64,000 bases of DNA from Erythrocercus mccallii. Taxonomy: Eukaryota > Chordata > Aves > Passeriformes > Dicruridae. The stretch lies in the NCBI GenBank assembly GCA_013397435.1, contig VZRG01001631.1, forward strand, positions 103,796-167,795, given 5' to 3'. Positions 28,530 to 43,169 of the stretch are shown in pieces. The position numbers and the translations under genes are program-made. How positions within the stretch are numbered: position 1 is the stretch's first letter; each line of letters begins with the position of its first letter. The notes under the pieces were generated by a model. It searched no databases, was not told where the DNA came from, and saw only the letters and a list, made by a program, of their open reading frames with translations.

Positions 28530-28644
28530 CAGTTTTTTAATCTGTCACGGGCTTCCAACTGGGCTCCCACCTCAAAGTTGATCCCTCTTCTATTCGGAGG
28601 ATGTTTTGTCATTTTGTAATATCAACACTGCTGATTTTATTCCC
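28530..28644 (-). CDS. PHF20: PHF20 first coding exon: start codon and beginning of Tudor 1
   Basis: The exon runs from an acceptor (tttttcag, exon base 28644) to a donor at 28529-28528 (CTG|GTATAT). The ATG is at 28612-28610, preceded by about 32 bases of 5' UTR. It opens [10 protein letters not shown] and continues into [12 protein letters not shown], the conserved PHF20 N-terminus. It encodes residues 1-27 plus two bases of Trp28, and the next exon supplies the last base. The start is chosen because it matches the family N-terminus exactly. Confidence 0.93.
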
Positions 28645-31600
28645 CTGAAAAATGCAATTAAATATCAATCACTAATCAAGACATACACAAAATAAGCTTA
28701 TGCACTATAATTCCCAGAAGCCAGATGTTAAGGGACTACTGTGATTTTGGTTTGCAGAAAGTAAGGGGATAATTATCTCTTAAACAAGGGTTCCCAGGTG
28801 ACAGAGTGCAGAATGATTCCAAAAGCATGTTCAAAGTGGCAGTTACCGGACCATGAAAGAGTAAAGCTCAGCCTCTGTCCATTGGTCCAAGTTTCAGGTC
28901 AATTAAGAATCATGCAACCCAATGTTTATTCACAAATGAGACAGAAGTTTCATAGTATTTTCTCCCCCCTCCCAGTTTTGGTGAAAACAAGGAATCCAGT
29001 AAACAGGAAGTGGGCAAAACAAACACAGTGACAATTTTTCAACAGCTATCTCATTAATGAAACACTCTAGAACACTGTGTCACCTCATGACTGCAAGTGC
29101 AGTAAAGTTCAAAGACATTAGAAATACGAAGTTTCTTTTAACCAAGTTTAGAAGACTCTCTATACTGCTTGCATATTTGCATTGCTTTCGTTTAACTTCT
29201 CCACCACTTTAACCAGAAAATAAAAATCAGTCTTCATTAATATTTATTTCCAATAGATTCTTGCTCTAGTAGTTTCTCTCAAGGTACACAAAGTGAAAAA
29301 GCCTGGTCGACAGCTATTTTTCCTGATTTTTTGTCAGTTGTTTCCCACAAATTTAAGATACAAATTATGTCTTTAAGCTCACAAGTTTCAAAAACACAAG
29401 TAAGTCTTATTTAATATCACTGTCCTTATAGTAAGGCTGTATTTTGAAGCTTCAATTACAGATGAACAAAATTGATTCGAGTTAAAATAAAAAACCCTCT
29501 AGTCTTACACTACAAGGAGACACACAGAAATAGGCACCAGTGTTTTGGTTCACAAAAGGCATAAACAGCAACGCTATCAACTGAGCTGCATCTACAACAG
29601 AATTAACATCATGAAGAACTACTCTAACTTCAAGTATGGTTCAGAAATCAAAGATCTTTAGGAATATTGTAAAGCTTCTACAGTAGAGAAAAGCTACTCC
29701 TTCACCACACTTCTTAAACCAGGCCATTTGCCAAGGGCTGGCCTCAGAGACAGCCCAACTCCCTCTATTCAACCACCACACTGCAAATAAACATCTCTAC
29801 CAAGTAAAGTTCATCTGCTGCCCTCCTCTAAAGCAGTACTTTTAGACTGATCCTCACCTCTACTAAAGTGGCCTGCAAGGGTATGGGGAAAAAATGCTAT
29901 TGCCTGTAAGTCTGATTTACAGCAAAAGGTAAATTATTCTAGCCACCTAGGAACTGAAAATAATTGCCTAGAGTAATATCTGATAACAGACTGAGTTCAC
30001 ATAGCATGGATCTGAATCAGCCCAGTCTTCTAAAGATTGGGGTGGGAGTCCATAACTTTTAATTGGGAAAGGAAATTAAGAAAAACTTTAAGACTGTTGG
30101 GATTATGTTGCATCAGAATGTAGAAAAAAAAAGGCAGCAAGTGCAAAACTATATTTTAAGAGATTTATCCACCCACACCTCAAATATCCACTATTTTCTT
30201 TGTAGATTTACATAATTGAAATACCCCTTTTTCCAAACGTGGAGCAGACATACATTTTGCTTAACACTTGTAGAAGAAATGACATCTGCAAGGTGATTCT
30301 TTCCCTAGTATGCTTATTTTTCCTTTTCACTAAGGAGGGTCGCACAAAGCCAACGTACTCCCAGAGGCAGTCTCGGTACATTATTTCAGCTTCCCGCAGT
30401 GGTCCTCCTCAGTAAGAGCTGCCATCTGAATGCAAGGGATTCATCTCACCTCCATGGGGCTGGAGAGGAACATAGAAGTCTCCTGACTTCAGTAAAAGGA
30501 TCACACACAATATGGATTCCATAAAGACATCAGTTTTGGTGAGGAAGGTCTTACTATGGTTTTAGTCAAATATTTTTAAAAATATCAGTATCACAACTAA
30601 TAGGAAATCTGAAGAAAACAGCCAAAGCCACTTAATCACAGTTACAGAGGCAGCAGATTCCACGAAAATCTGAACACAGCTAGTCAGCTGACACCAACAT
30701 TAGTCAAAGCACACACATACTGACTTGACTAACTTGGCCGAGCTTGTTAGAAGGCAGTAGGTCACAAAGTTGAAAGAGAGAAAAAATTTTATGAGTAAAA
30801 ATCTCATTATCATTGGCCCCTCCTCCCAAGTATTCCTTTCTCTCCCCTCCCAAGTTACAAACTTGGGCTCCTTTGGGTTCTCTCTCTCTCACCACTGACT
30901 TGCACTGTGACCCAGAAGTCCTGCTCCTCAGACCACAAAAGCAGGCTGGCTTTTCCACATGCAGCCAATTTCAGGAACAGCTTTCTGAAGCACATGTATC
31001 CTTGGCAGAACATTACATGAGATAAATTACTCAGTAGAGCGTCTTGACTATTTTACCCCAAGACACCCAGCCTTAGAGCAAGACTGAAACCATGAGACAA
31101 CTTTTACTGAGAACCATGACATGGCTCTGCACAAACTAGGCCAAGAGGCAGTGCCAAAATACGCTTCACCAGCATGACCATGACCATATTGATAACTTCA
31201 TTTCTCGGAAAGCAAGCACTGAACACAGAGACTTGCCTGCTTTGGGATTTTATGTTTCAGCCTCTGTCCTCTCCAGCAAAGACTGCTTAAAAATCTTGAA
31301 CTACAATAAAACACCTTATCAACAAACAACCCCAGACTAATCAGACATTCATAGATACAACCTGGAAATGTTTTGCCAGAACATATTTCCTAAAATTTTC
31401 TACACCAGAAAATCAATTTGTATTAACTTGGTAATTAAATCAACACACGAACAAGATTTCCGCTCTGGTAACTCTGAGAATACATTTATCCCATGTATTC
31501 AAGACCATGATTAAAGCAAGGAGACTAGGCCTACCCCAAGAGCTGTATGGCTTTTCTCCCAAACTTCTTACTTCTCTATGAAGATCAGATCTGTTTCAGG

Positions 31601-34600
31601 AACAAATACTTCAGGATTTAGACAAGTCACTATTTCCAAAACATAATGTTTCTAAATCTGTATTACTGAAAGACCACATGTTATTTAAAAAGGAGAGTTT
31701 CTTCTTCTCCATCAAAGTAATCATAAACTTCTAAAGACTATTCAACACAGGTATCAGTGAGGAAAGTAAACTTATCTCAGGGCAATGCAGAGGAAAATAC
31801 ATTAATACTGATCCCTTCAGGGATCACAATTTTTGACTTCTAGAACAAACATTGTGCTCTGCTAATAGTGTAGGTCTTGTACACCTTCACCTGTAGCTGT
31901 TCTTACACTCTCCAGTTTTAGGCTCTGTAGTCCCAAACCTGGCATATCACCAAGTTCTAACAGAAGCGGGCTCCTTTGGAAACTGAAAATCTGTTTCATA
32001 TTATCAGACAGGGCAAACCCAAGCAGTTATGGCAAACTTTCACTAATAACAGCCTCTACCATTTCCTCTGTGGAAACTGCAAAATCACTGTAAGCCTTTT
32101 CCAAACCACATCTACCCTAGCAAAAACTATTTTCCAAATCCCTGCAGAATGATTAAACCAGCCCTTTATAAAGGGTTACACCAAAACCCCTTCCTTGAAA
32201 TCAGCCCCACTTTCAAACTTCATTCTGTCTCAGTGCTGCTTCATAAGCTGTTCAGAAGAAATGCAATTCACTTCCAAAATTCAACCTGTTTCCTTCATTC
32301 TTTTGTGCATCCATGGCAAACCCAGGGATTTCCCTCCCTCTGCCATAAGAATACAATAAAGATAAAAAGAGGAACACCATGAAAAGACCCCCATAGTTCT
32401 CTGACCCGATAAATGAGCACAATCAACTTTGACAGCTTGCATAAATATAATCCTTTGCACTGTTAATTTATGTTTTATTCTGGATGAGAAGCTTGCTGCC
32501 CCAATTCCTAGGAGGTACTCAGTACCTTGGTGGCGATTCTGCAGGACTACAGGGTAGGACAGGTAATAAAAAGCACTGGCAAAACCAGGAAGTAAAAGCA
32601 ACTAGCCAGAGATTGTCTTGTATTCCCTGGAAATGCAGCACAGATGTTGCTGACCTGCAGTACTGCAAGCAGCCCTGCCACTCCTACACAAGCTTGCTTT
32701 GTTTCCTTCAAGGACAAAGTATGTTTACAGTTGATTCCACAAAGCCTAAGACTGACTCTCCCATCCTCTCCAGCATCACTGTTCCAAATCTGCTGGCCCA
32801 TCCACATCTATGTATGGAACTGCCAAAGACTACGTTCATTCACATTTTGTACATCAGGTGTTTTTTTTACTCTGCAACAGTTAGTTTTGACCTTTTACTT
32901 TTATCATCTGCACCCATGACATCAGTCTCATGTCTCCATTAGTGGCAAAAACGATGAAAGCCTCACCCAGTTCACCCCCTACAATATGCATGCCCCCATT
33001 GGGAATGGTCAATCCAGAGAAGTCCATGGTCCCCACCACAATCGGAACACCTTGCAAGTGGATGACCACAGCCATGCTGTGCTGAAACCACACACCTGCA
33101 GATGAGAAAAGGTATGAAATCAGACTGCAAAACAGTATTTACAGACACAATTTATATTATACAATCCTAATGGCATCTTATGAAGACTAAGTGGAAGTCT
33201 CACAAACACCCCTTAGAAACTGTATTGGCACTGACATGGGAAGCTGATTACAAGCAACTTTTACTGCCTGCAAACAAAACACCCTCTGCCTAGCAGGTTT
33301 TGACTACAGCAGCAGTACTACCATGAAGTATGCCTTACTGTGTTTTATCCTACACATAAAAACAGATATAAAACCCCTATACCTGCTAAACATGTTAACC
33401 CAAGAACATGTTCATCCAAGGATGTCTGCTCCTGCCTCAGGTTGGTTTTGTGTATCATTGCACAGCAGGTGACTGTTTTCCGATGTGACTGTAAGTTTCA
33501 GATTATCTCCTTCCCACTGGTATTTCAAACCACAATGATCTTAGATCTTCTGGCAAGTTTTTGGGTTTGGGATTTTTCTTTTAAATAACAGGAGCAGGAA
33601 CATGAAAGATTTAAACTGGACAGGAAGACCTGACACTGGTCAGGTATTTCAGTATTTCAATGAATACTGCATCACCCCCCTCTTCTATCCAAAAGACATT
33701 TCAAACAAGACACTGGACTATATGCAGTTCTTATTTGCAACATGTAGTATCCTCAACTATATGTTCACTAGCATTTATTGCTTTAAAAGCTTCCCAGATT
33801 CAATTAACAACTACACAGGCGAACTCTGAGCCATACAACACAGAAACCAGATCCTGAACTGATACTTAAAATCTCTGTGACAAGAATGCTGAACGCTTGA
33901 TTCCTCATCACTGACATTCCCTCAAACCATAAGACTTGAGTACTTGATTTCAGTCTCCTACTTTTCCTCTAGTTAACACAACTAGATTAAGAGAACTGAC
34001 ACCAGTAAAAAAAAATCTACATTTACTCTCCTCCTCAGGCAGAGCCAAGACTTGCCCATAGTACTCGGTGGTAAAACTGAAAAGATGTTACATGAGTGAG
34101 CCTCTGAAAAGATCCTCACTCTTTCCCTGAGATTACAGGGCCTGGAGAATGTAATTTTAATCCCCTCAGCAATAATAAATCTCATGTAGCTGTGCTGTCA
34201 GTTTCAGCTGGTGCTGAGACTGGGATAGACCAACATGGAAGCAGAGATTATGACACCAATAAGCAATTCAACAGAAAAAACCCCAACTGTTCTATAATGA
34301 AATCTATTTGAATTACCAAGTGCAATTAAAGAAATAAATAGTCATTACTAAAAACAATTTTCAGTCATTTGATCATGTCCTCTTTAGCTGTTCTGGTTTC
34401 CCCTCTCTTTTCCTGTAACACACTAAAGATAAAAAACAAGCACCTAAGACCTGAACAAACAAAAAGAATTTGGAAAAAGGTTTAAGTCCCATAAAATAAG
34501 TCAGGTTTTTCCTAAATAAAGCAATATTAATGAAAATCTACTCTAATGAGACTGCGTATTTTCAGTTTAAGGAAAAAATGGTAGCCTTTAAGAATCAATA

Positions 34601-34900
34601 ATTCAACACAGGTAAGTCGTGCAGAGGCACTGTAGATAGTATTTAAGTAAAACCTGAATTTTAAAGCAAAATGTCAAAAGCTTAAAGAAAAGCTACAATT
34701 AAAAAAAGGATCTATGCTTATACTTGCCAAGAAACTTGTTTATGTTGCTGCAAACATTCCAAACAGTGCTGTATAACTAGAGGGGGAAAAAATTACATGA
34801 ATTCTGAGACTAAAAGTAGTTCAGAGTTCAAAAAAATATTTTCTCTACAGTCAACAGTATCCCCATGATAGAATAACACCTCTAGAACAAAAATTTAATC
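28645..34900. other. PHF20 5' UTR intron, left part
   Basis: AT-rich intron upstream of the first coding exon. No exon, RNA gene or recognisable retroelement was seen. The open frames at 32.3-32.9 kb overlap on both strands and look like chance. Confidence 0.6.
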
Positions 34901-34904
34901 TGAA

Positions 34905-35011
34905 AATATTTCAGTACAGGTCAGCAGGCTGCTGTGATCCAAAGTCGAGAGATGCTTAAGAGACCCTTATAGATACACAGACACTCTCTCTGCATATCCA
35001 CATCAGATTTC
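34905..35011. repeat. Direct duplication, copy 1
   Basis: About 105 bases closely similar to 35687-35790, sharing TTCAGTACA, GAGAGATGCTTAAGAGA and a run from CACACAGACACTCTCTC-like sequence to CATATCCACATCAGATT. The copies are about 780 bases apart in direct orientation. Confidence 0.65.
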
Positions 35012-35686
35012 TCCACATATTTTTTATCTGTTGTCAACTAAAAGTCACCAGTAACTTTATCATAATTCCTACTTCGGTGCAACAGGTACTGCAGTATTAA
35101 CCAACTATACATTAACTAAACAGTCCTCTCCTGTCAATGAAGACATACTCAGTTGGATAATCTACATTCACCACACAGCAGAAGGAACTGTGTTTTGCTA
35201 ATATGAGAATGAACTACAAGAGTTTCTCCAGAATCACTTCTTCATCCCCAAATCCAATTCCCATCAATACAGGCAGGCTTCCTCACACTGCAGGAGTGAC
35301 GAAGACAGCCGTTTGAATTGTTCCTAGAAGCCCAATTTAGGCTGCAGATTGGGCACTCTAATGACATTTCTCATGGTTTCTACCTGAACTGAAACTGCAT
35401 TGAACCTGTTGTGGTTTAGGAATGGTATTCCTCCGTCAAGTATTCCCACTGAAAGGAGAACTGGAGGCACAAAAGGTAAAGCTTGAGATAAGAACAATTT
35501 ACTGAAAACTGCAATGAGATAAGAAAATGAACCGCAATACCAACGGTATTAAGAACAGAAGTGCACAAGAGGGGCAAGCAGTTCACATGTGAATGCTCGC
35601 TGCAGAGCCTGACACAACCTGATCACACCCATGCCACCTCAACCTAGAAAGGACCCCCCCTCCTGTTCCCAGAAAATTATGTGAGA

Positions 35687-35790
35687 ATTTCAGTACACGT
35701 CAGCAGACTGCTGTAATCCAAACTAGAGAGATGCTTAAGAGATCCTTACAGACACACAGACACTCTCTCTGCATATCCACATCAGATTCT
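35687..35790. repeat. Direct duplication, copy 2
   Basis: Second copy of the 34905-35011 segment. It lies a few hundred bases before the decayed ERV pol region. Confidence 0.65.
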
Positions 35791-35902
35791 AGCCATATCC
35801 TCTTCTGGCTACTACAAAAATTAACCTTGTCCTGGTTGGAACCAGGACATTATCCATCCCTTATTCTACACTACATACATCATGTCCAACCCCTTTCCAA
35901 CT

Positions 35903-35957
35903 ATACACATACACACACACACACACATATATACACACACATATATATACACAGACA
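35903..35957. repeat. CA/TA microsatellite
   Basis: Imperfect (CA)n and (TA)n dinucleotide run, seen directly as alternating acacac and atatat blocks. The open frames across it on both strands are artefacts of the repeat. Confidence 0.9.
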
Positions 35958-36059
35958 CCGGTATCTACACAAGCACAGGTATCACTTCCATTGTTAATGG
36001 CTGTCCCTCCAAGATGTCTGTTGAGTTTATTTAGTCCAAGACTCTGCATTCCATCCATC

Positions 36060-38800
36060 CTAGAGGTCTTCTAGGGCAGGAGGACTGGTTGCAAACTGCA
36101 CCAGGAGTTAATGACTGGCGTATCTGGAGCAGGCTATACACCTTGTCCATGGCAGTTATGGCACATAGCGGCACTGCCATTTAGCAACCAATATTATACA
36201 ACTCAACACTACAGACTCTGCTGACCCAAAAATCAAATCCCTTTGAGGTACACATCACGTGCCCCTGTCCCTCTACATTACCCACCAAAAGAACTCAGGT
36301 CCTTGAGCAAACACAATCCCACAGATGGGCTTGCCTTTGTCTGAGGTAGGACTAACCCAAATTGTCTTCCCTAATATATTCCTCATATTCTATCCCTAAT
36401 GGGGACTTTACCCCTTTCTACGGAATGTGGAGGTATAGATTGTAAAGGGCCAGCTTGATTGGTGGAGCCTCAAGTGTTAACTAACCAGGTGGCTTTTGCT
36501 ACATCTGTATCTCAATGTCTGATGGTTCCCCCACTCATACATTCAACATGGTTGTTAACAGTCCATAACGCTGTTCAATTTTTCCAGAGGCTGATGCATG
36601 TTAAGGAATACGATACACCCACTCAATCCTATACTCTCTGGCCCAGATGTCTACGAGGCTGCTGTCTGACTCAATTCCTTCTGGAGTGCCATGTTGCCAC
36701 AGGACTTGTTTTTCAAGGATCAGATTGTGTTCTGGGCAGTGCTGTGAGGCATGAGGTAGGTCTCCAACCAAGCAGTGGGGCCTTCCACCACTGTCAGCAT
36801 GTAACACTTGCCTTGGCGGGTCTGCAGGAGTGTGATTAATTTGCCAGGCCTCCCCATATTTATATTTTGACCACTGCCCCCATACCACAGGGGCTTTACC
36901 CACTTGGCTCTGCTTGACTGCAGTACATGTTTCACAGGCAGGGATAACTTGGAGATGGTATCCATGGTCAAGTCCCCCCCAGAGTCATGAGCCCATCTGT
37001 AATGCTACATTTCTTTCCAGACGTCATGTGGTGTTATGGGCCACCCACCAAGCCAGAAATAATCCACCTGAGGAAATGTAACCTCGGTAGCCTGATGCAC
37101 CTGTTCATTTTTGCAATGCTCTTTAGTAGCCCACCTCCTGGGTACGTTTGCATCTATCTACATGACACGTACTTTTACAGCCAATTTTTTGACTCACGTA
37201 GCCATGTCCTGCCACACTTCAGCAGCCCAGATAGGTTTCCCTCTGCACTGCCAATTGGTCTTTTTCCATTAGTCCAGCCATCCCAACAGAGTATTTGCCA
37301 CCATTCACAAGTCAATGAACATTGGTCATTTCTCTCATTCAGCGGTATTTGAAGACAGCTGGACAGTTTTCAGCTCTGCAACCTGACCATCTTGTCCTTC
37401 AATAGCTTCCGCAATTCACTGTGTAAGACTCCATATGGTAACTTTCCACCTTCAGTTTGTCCCTATCATGTGACAGGAAGCAGCACTAAAGAGAGAGCAT
37501 CACTTTTTGTTTTCTAGTTGCTGATTACATGGTGGGTGTTCCTTAGAATGGTGGCACCTTTTCCACCTCCTCTTCTGATGGTACAGGTATTTTTGCCTTC
37601 ATGCCACTTCATGATGATTTCCAAGATCCCTGGGTGACTGGGGTTTCCTATTTGAGCTCACTGTATGGTCAGAGCAATCCACTTATTCCACGTGGCATCA
37701 GTGGCACAATGTACAGAAGGGAACTTCCCTTGGACATCCAGTCCAGCACTGTCAGTCAGGGTGCCAGAAAGCATTGTGTTTCAGTGTCAATCACTTCTGA
37801 AGCAGCCTCAACCCCTTCATAACTTGCCAAGATCACTTCTTCAGCTGGGATGTAACAGGCCTCAGATCCTCTTTATCACCAAATCCAGAACCCCAAGGGT
37901 CATGTTCAAGTCTCCACGGGTACTTTTTGTCAGAGACTCCAGGAAGGACCATGCTTCCCAGCTGCAATGTAGAGCATATTTTTCACATCTTATCCTGTCC
38001 TGAGTGGCCCAAGGGCTACTGCACGAACAATCTCCTGTTTAATTTGTCCAAAACTTGTTGTTGTTCAGGATCCCACCTAAAACTCTCCCATGTTGTATGA
38101 CAGAGAGGGCTTACAATCTTGACTATCTTATAGAATATGCATCCTGCAAAAACCCAGAGTGCCTAATAAAACCTGTGTTTCCTTTCTGCTGACTGGACAC
38201 ACTATTTTGATGACCACATCCACTGGACTCCCACAATATCCATCCTGCCATTTTACACATAGGAGCTGAATTTTCTGGCCACGTCCCTGATCTTGGCAAA
38301 AACAGCATTCAGGAGGATTTGGATTATTTTCTCCCCCTTCTCGAAAACCTTCTCAGCTGTGTTGCCCCCATACAATGAGGTCATCAATGTATTGCAAGTG
38401 TTCTGGAGCCTCACTCTTTTCTAGTGCAGCCTGCACCAGTCCATGGCAAATGGTGGGACTATGCAATCGGCAATTGGTTCCAGGTGTAATGGATGCCACT
38501 CCAAGTAAACACTAACAATGGCCTGCACTCTGATGCTAAAGGAATGGAGAAAAACACATTGGCAGTCTTAATGGTGGCACCACTTTCCTGCCCCAGACTT
38601 CAGTTCATACTGAAGTTCCAACACGTCTGGCACAGCAGCACTCAGTGAGGGTGTGACTTCATTGAGGGCACAAGAGTTCACTGACAGTGTCCACTCTCCA
38701 CTGTACTCATGCACTGGCCACACAGGACTACAGGACATTTCCTCTCCAATCTGCTCGAGTCTTTCAAGTCTGTCCAGAGTCTTGGACAGTCCACAGCCAA
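36060..38800 (-). mobile_element. Decayed ERVL-like pol fragment (RT-RNase H-integrase)
   Basis: A degraded endogenous retrovirus pol on the minus strand, lying in the PHF20 5' intron. Reading right to left come reverse transcriptase (a YIDD active-site motif at about 38370-38400), RNase H (about 37.8-37.1 kb) and integrase (about 37.0-36.4 kb), then a conserved integrase C-terminal region that ends without an envelope-like gene. Many stops and frameshifts interrupt it and it cannot encode a functional enzyme. It aligns along its length with the better-preserved copy at 53.2-55.8 kb. Class III (ERVL-like) is inferred from the domain character and lack of env. No flanking LTR pair was found. 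Confidence 0.8.
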
Positions 38801-39229
38801 GCCACAGGTCAGTCAGGAGGAAAAAAGATCATCTCAAATTGCTCACGTCAGGTAGACACCTGGAACACTTCTTGTCCTTCTATCATTGACGTCAATACCG
38901 ATGCGCTGCTCTATGACAATGGTACGCTCTGGAGAAACTTCTGCCATATGGATTGTTGTGAAAAACTAGAGGAAATTATTACTGGCTCAAATCAACCGAA
39001 GAGGAGGGGGCAGGACATGCTCCATTCCACACCCCCACCCCCAGGAACCTCTAGTCCAGCACAGAGTGACTGTTAGGCACTGGCAAATGAAAAACAATGC
39101 CCGACACTTCATGCCTGCAGCCTCAGTCTGGCCCCAGAGTGGTTGAATAACCAGAAGTCCCACCTGGGAGGCATAGCCACAGGAGGCCAGAGCAGGTAAA
39201 ACCCACTGCTCTGAGATGCATGTGGTCAC

Positions 39230-42200
39230 CTCACCATTATCCTTGGAGTTTATGATAGCTGAGATTGCAGTTGGCTCAAAGATGGTAGCTGAATCTTAGT
39301 TTTCTCTCTTTTTCACTCCTACCTTTATCTTCTTGGAATATGGGTAATATAAAGTTGGATGGAGTTGGATGGAGTTTGCTAAGTGAAATGCTTTATTCTG
39401 ATTGACTGTTTTAAATTTTGCCAAATTCCTGCTCTGCTGAAGTTTGGCAGTTAAGTTTGGTTTTTTAACCTCCTGAAAATGTTGTAGCATTTATTTTGTG
39501 TGCCCACCTCAGAGAAAAGTACCTTTTGCTAAAGAAACTTGCCAAGGGAGCACTGGGGATCAACATTTATGTACACTGGACTTCATCTGGATTTACAGGG
39601 GATTGCTCATTATTTGAATCCATATAGATTACCCCCAGCACAGCTGATTCTCTCAGGTAGTGGATACCTTTCTCTACAGTGGTCCATCTGCTTGAGCACA
39701 CTATTAGATCATCCTGGAGAGAGTATGTTTCCCTCACACTTGACAGGAGATGCCTCCAGAGGCTAAAAGTTTGTCCTCTTCCTGATCTCCCAGTCAATGC
39801 CTGCATCACAGGACAGGGATCCCAGTTACCCAGCTACATTACCACCCAGCACTCCACCATCAGCTGCAATATCCCAGCTCTGGGGTTGCTCTGAGTGTTC
39901 CAGCAGCACAGTATATGCTTACAGCACGATGCTGAACCTAAGATTTTTTTTTTAGCACCAAGCATCAAACATGAATTTAAGCTATCAGAGGAAAAATACT
40001 ATGATTGAAAATGGGAGGAGCAAAACTGAAAGCACAAAAATTATCTGATTACAATACCTGCAGCAGTAAGTGGACTTGGGACTTTTGACTCCTGGAAGAA
40101 ATCTACCTGTAAAAATATCCATTTAAAAAAAAGTCTGAGAAATATTTTTCATAGATAATTTGCAGCACGTGCAACATTGGCCACTGAAAATCCCGCAGGT
40201 CACTGTTTCCACCCAGTCAATATATACAGTGTTCTGACTCTTAGACCCAGCATTCTGTTTCATTAGCTCACTGCTTCCTGCCTTGACAGAAACAAATCTA
40301 TCCTACTTGTTGATAAAGAAGAGGACATTTCCAAGACATTCAAATAAAACAAAATCTTTCAAGTTATACTGCCATAAGTGCTGTGAAAAATTATGTCTTT
40401 ATTTAATATAATTCATTAAGCAGACACATCATCTGTGCATATGTCACCCTGCAAGAAAGATGCGACTTATCTATTTTGTTGTTTTTTTTAAGAAAAGAAA
40501 GGGGTGCACTTCAAGGTTGCCTACAGACTTGTCTCCCAGCTTAAGAGATGAAAGGAGGGCAGGAAAAACAAACAAAAACCGGTAAGTGCCTACTTCTGCA
40601 AGCCTGGTAACAGTAACAGAAGACAGCTGCAGCATAGGCAAATGACTGATAAATATACGGGATCATGGAGCAAAACCAAGCCATTAGCAAATTACAGTAT
40701 AGAGAAGAAGCAATTCCAGCCTGGTGTTCACAACCCCTTCTATGCCAACACATGCTTTTAAGACTAACTAAAATTCTAACTCAAACCCTACCAGTAGCAC
40801 TGTCTTTGCATCACTGATACACAGATATAGGCTAAGGATGCTCACCTCTACATCTGGAGCACAGAGGTGTTGAAGATAGTTTCCTTACTCTGTGGAACAA
40901 GAGGATATTCTCCAATTCCTTGGGAAAGAAGCGCTGATTTTATGCAGTAGAAAAGTGACTCAATTCTGAAACTACTATTTTAATATCAGCAACAAGATCT
41001 TTGGAAAGCTCTTTGGAGCTAACTTCTAATATTAAAAAACCCAAAACAAACAAAACAACAAAAAAAGCCCAATCAAACCCACAAAACAAACCCCACACAC
41101 AATAAGCAATACTGCTTCCTCTGTTTCCATTAATAAAGCCTACCATGCTAAAGACACAGATGAAGACTGTTTTCCATTTTTATCAATTTCCTCTTAACCA
41201 ATTTTAAGAACTCCATTTTAGGTAGATTTATGAAAAAATAAGGCAGACTGTAGATGGCTACACTTAAATAAGGCTGGTTGAAAGTTCTCAAGCCCAGTAA
41301 AAACACACGCAGGCATGTCAACAAACTAACATACTTCCAAAATAAGTGTTTATATTCCAATGTGCACTATTATCTGCAGCCAGTCACCTCAGATACAGTA
41401 TTCACGCATGACCATTTAAGCCTCGTGCTTGCAGTCACAAACATACTGGAATGCCAGTAGTTCCAAAAGGTCTTTAGAAACCTACAGGCCATATAGCTAT
41501 CGGTAATTGGACAGCAAGGACAAATCAAGAGTTCCAAGCCACCATTTCTCACCTGAAGAAAGTTTTTCCCGCAGGAAGTACAAGCAGTCAAAACAAACCT
41601 GTAGGCAAGCAAGGAACAGAAATATGAAGACAAGGAATTAATTGAAGCAAAAAAGAAAGGCATAGAGTTACTCAGATGTACAATGAACTCATAAGCACTT
41701 CCCAAGACTTCTCAATACGATGCACAACTATTCTTTTTCTTAAGATATAAAAAAACTCCACTGTATCCATGCAACTAGACAACCATCAAGAGCACAGTTT
41801 AAATACTGACAACAATCATCTGTAGAGCTGAGCATTAAATCCCTTTTCCGTCCCATGTACATTCTTTAGCTCAGTTCACAATGCGAGTGCTCACATGTGT
41901 AGAAGACAGTGTCACACAGGCAGGACATTCAGTGTCAGCCTGACAAATTACAGCTAAAGACAATACCAGTCTTCTGCAGATGCAGTTTTAAATAAAATAT
42001 GCAGCTACAGAGAATTTATCATCCCCTACTATTAAATTAGGGATTGTGCTCTCCTTCCTGGCCAAGAGGGAGTCAATATCATTGCCTAGGTCATGCAGGA
42101 ACTACAGGGGCAAAAGAAAGTGCTACAGAGAACTTAGCCAATTAAAGGTAAGAATTAATTACATGCTTCTTACGTTTCAGTCCAGGCAGTACCGTTATGA

Positions 42201-43169
42201 GCAATTACTACTCTAGCCTCATGCCCAACTTGACCTTAAAATTATAGGCAAACAAATTTCACTCTCAGCCTGCTCAAGTAAAATTTTATTTCCATTGAGG
42301 AAACATCCGTGAAGTTTATGCAAGAGCATAAACTACTGAACTCTTCCACAAGCTGACTTAGGTCAAATAACATGCATTCATCTGAGCCACTTTCATTTAT
42401 TACCATGAAACTTTAGAAGTCACACAAAAATTAAAAGAGAGAATTATACTATGACTGATTGTTGCTTAAGCCTTCTCACTTGACTTTTTTTTTGGAAACT
42501 GGTTCTGCCAAAGGATTCTTACTCATTATAGAAAATTAAATGAACCGAGGTCAAAAGCATTAATTACAGAGATGCTCCATTACAAACTGCTATACAGATA
42601 CTTAAAAATTTACAGATACAAAAGGTTAATTCAAGTCATTACCATTGTGTTAACATTTTGTTTAACTTCCTACTACATATAACACAACAAAATTCTGTAG
42701 TCTAGGACATTTATTTTATTCAGCTTGGATTCATCCACTCTCAGATACCTCTCCTGATTTATTTTTAAGCTTTCAGGCTAGAAACAATAGCCTGGGATCA
42801 TACAAACATCTCTGATACCCAGATTTCCAGTCACTAAAGCAGATAAAACTGTTTCCCAAAATTGTACCTGTTTAGACTAACCAAATCCTGGAATGGCTAC
42901 AGTTTACCAACCGGTACAAAAATCCACTTCGCTGGCAATAAGCCTGAACACAGACCTGTCAGGAAGAACACCACAGTGCCTCCCAACCGTACGCATTACA
43001 CAGGTACGACATGAGGCAGCTTTGGGGTCAGTGAAAAGATCCAGCGTAATTTCTGTTATTTTAAAACGGTTTAACGGGACAAAATGCAGCGCAATAAAGA
43101 AACGCTCCAGATTTAAAGGGACAGAAAAGGGACAGAAGCCTCCCCCTGCCGTGCTGAACATCTGGCAGG
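39230..43169. other. PHF20 5' UTR intron, right part
   Basis: AT-rich intron next to the promoter. An A-rich, CA-containing low-complexity stretch lies at about 41030-41105. No exon or gene was recognised, though a further non-coding PHF20 exon could be hidden here. Confidence 0.55.

Noticed and set aside
35731..36058. His/Thr-rich and Cys/Val-rich frames
   Set aside because: Produced by the CA/TA microsatellite.
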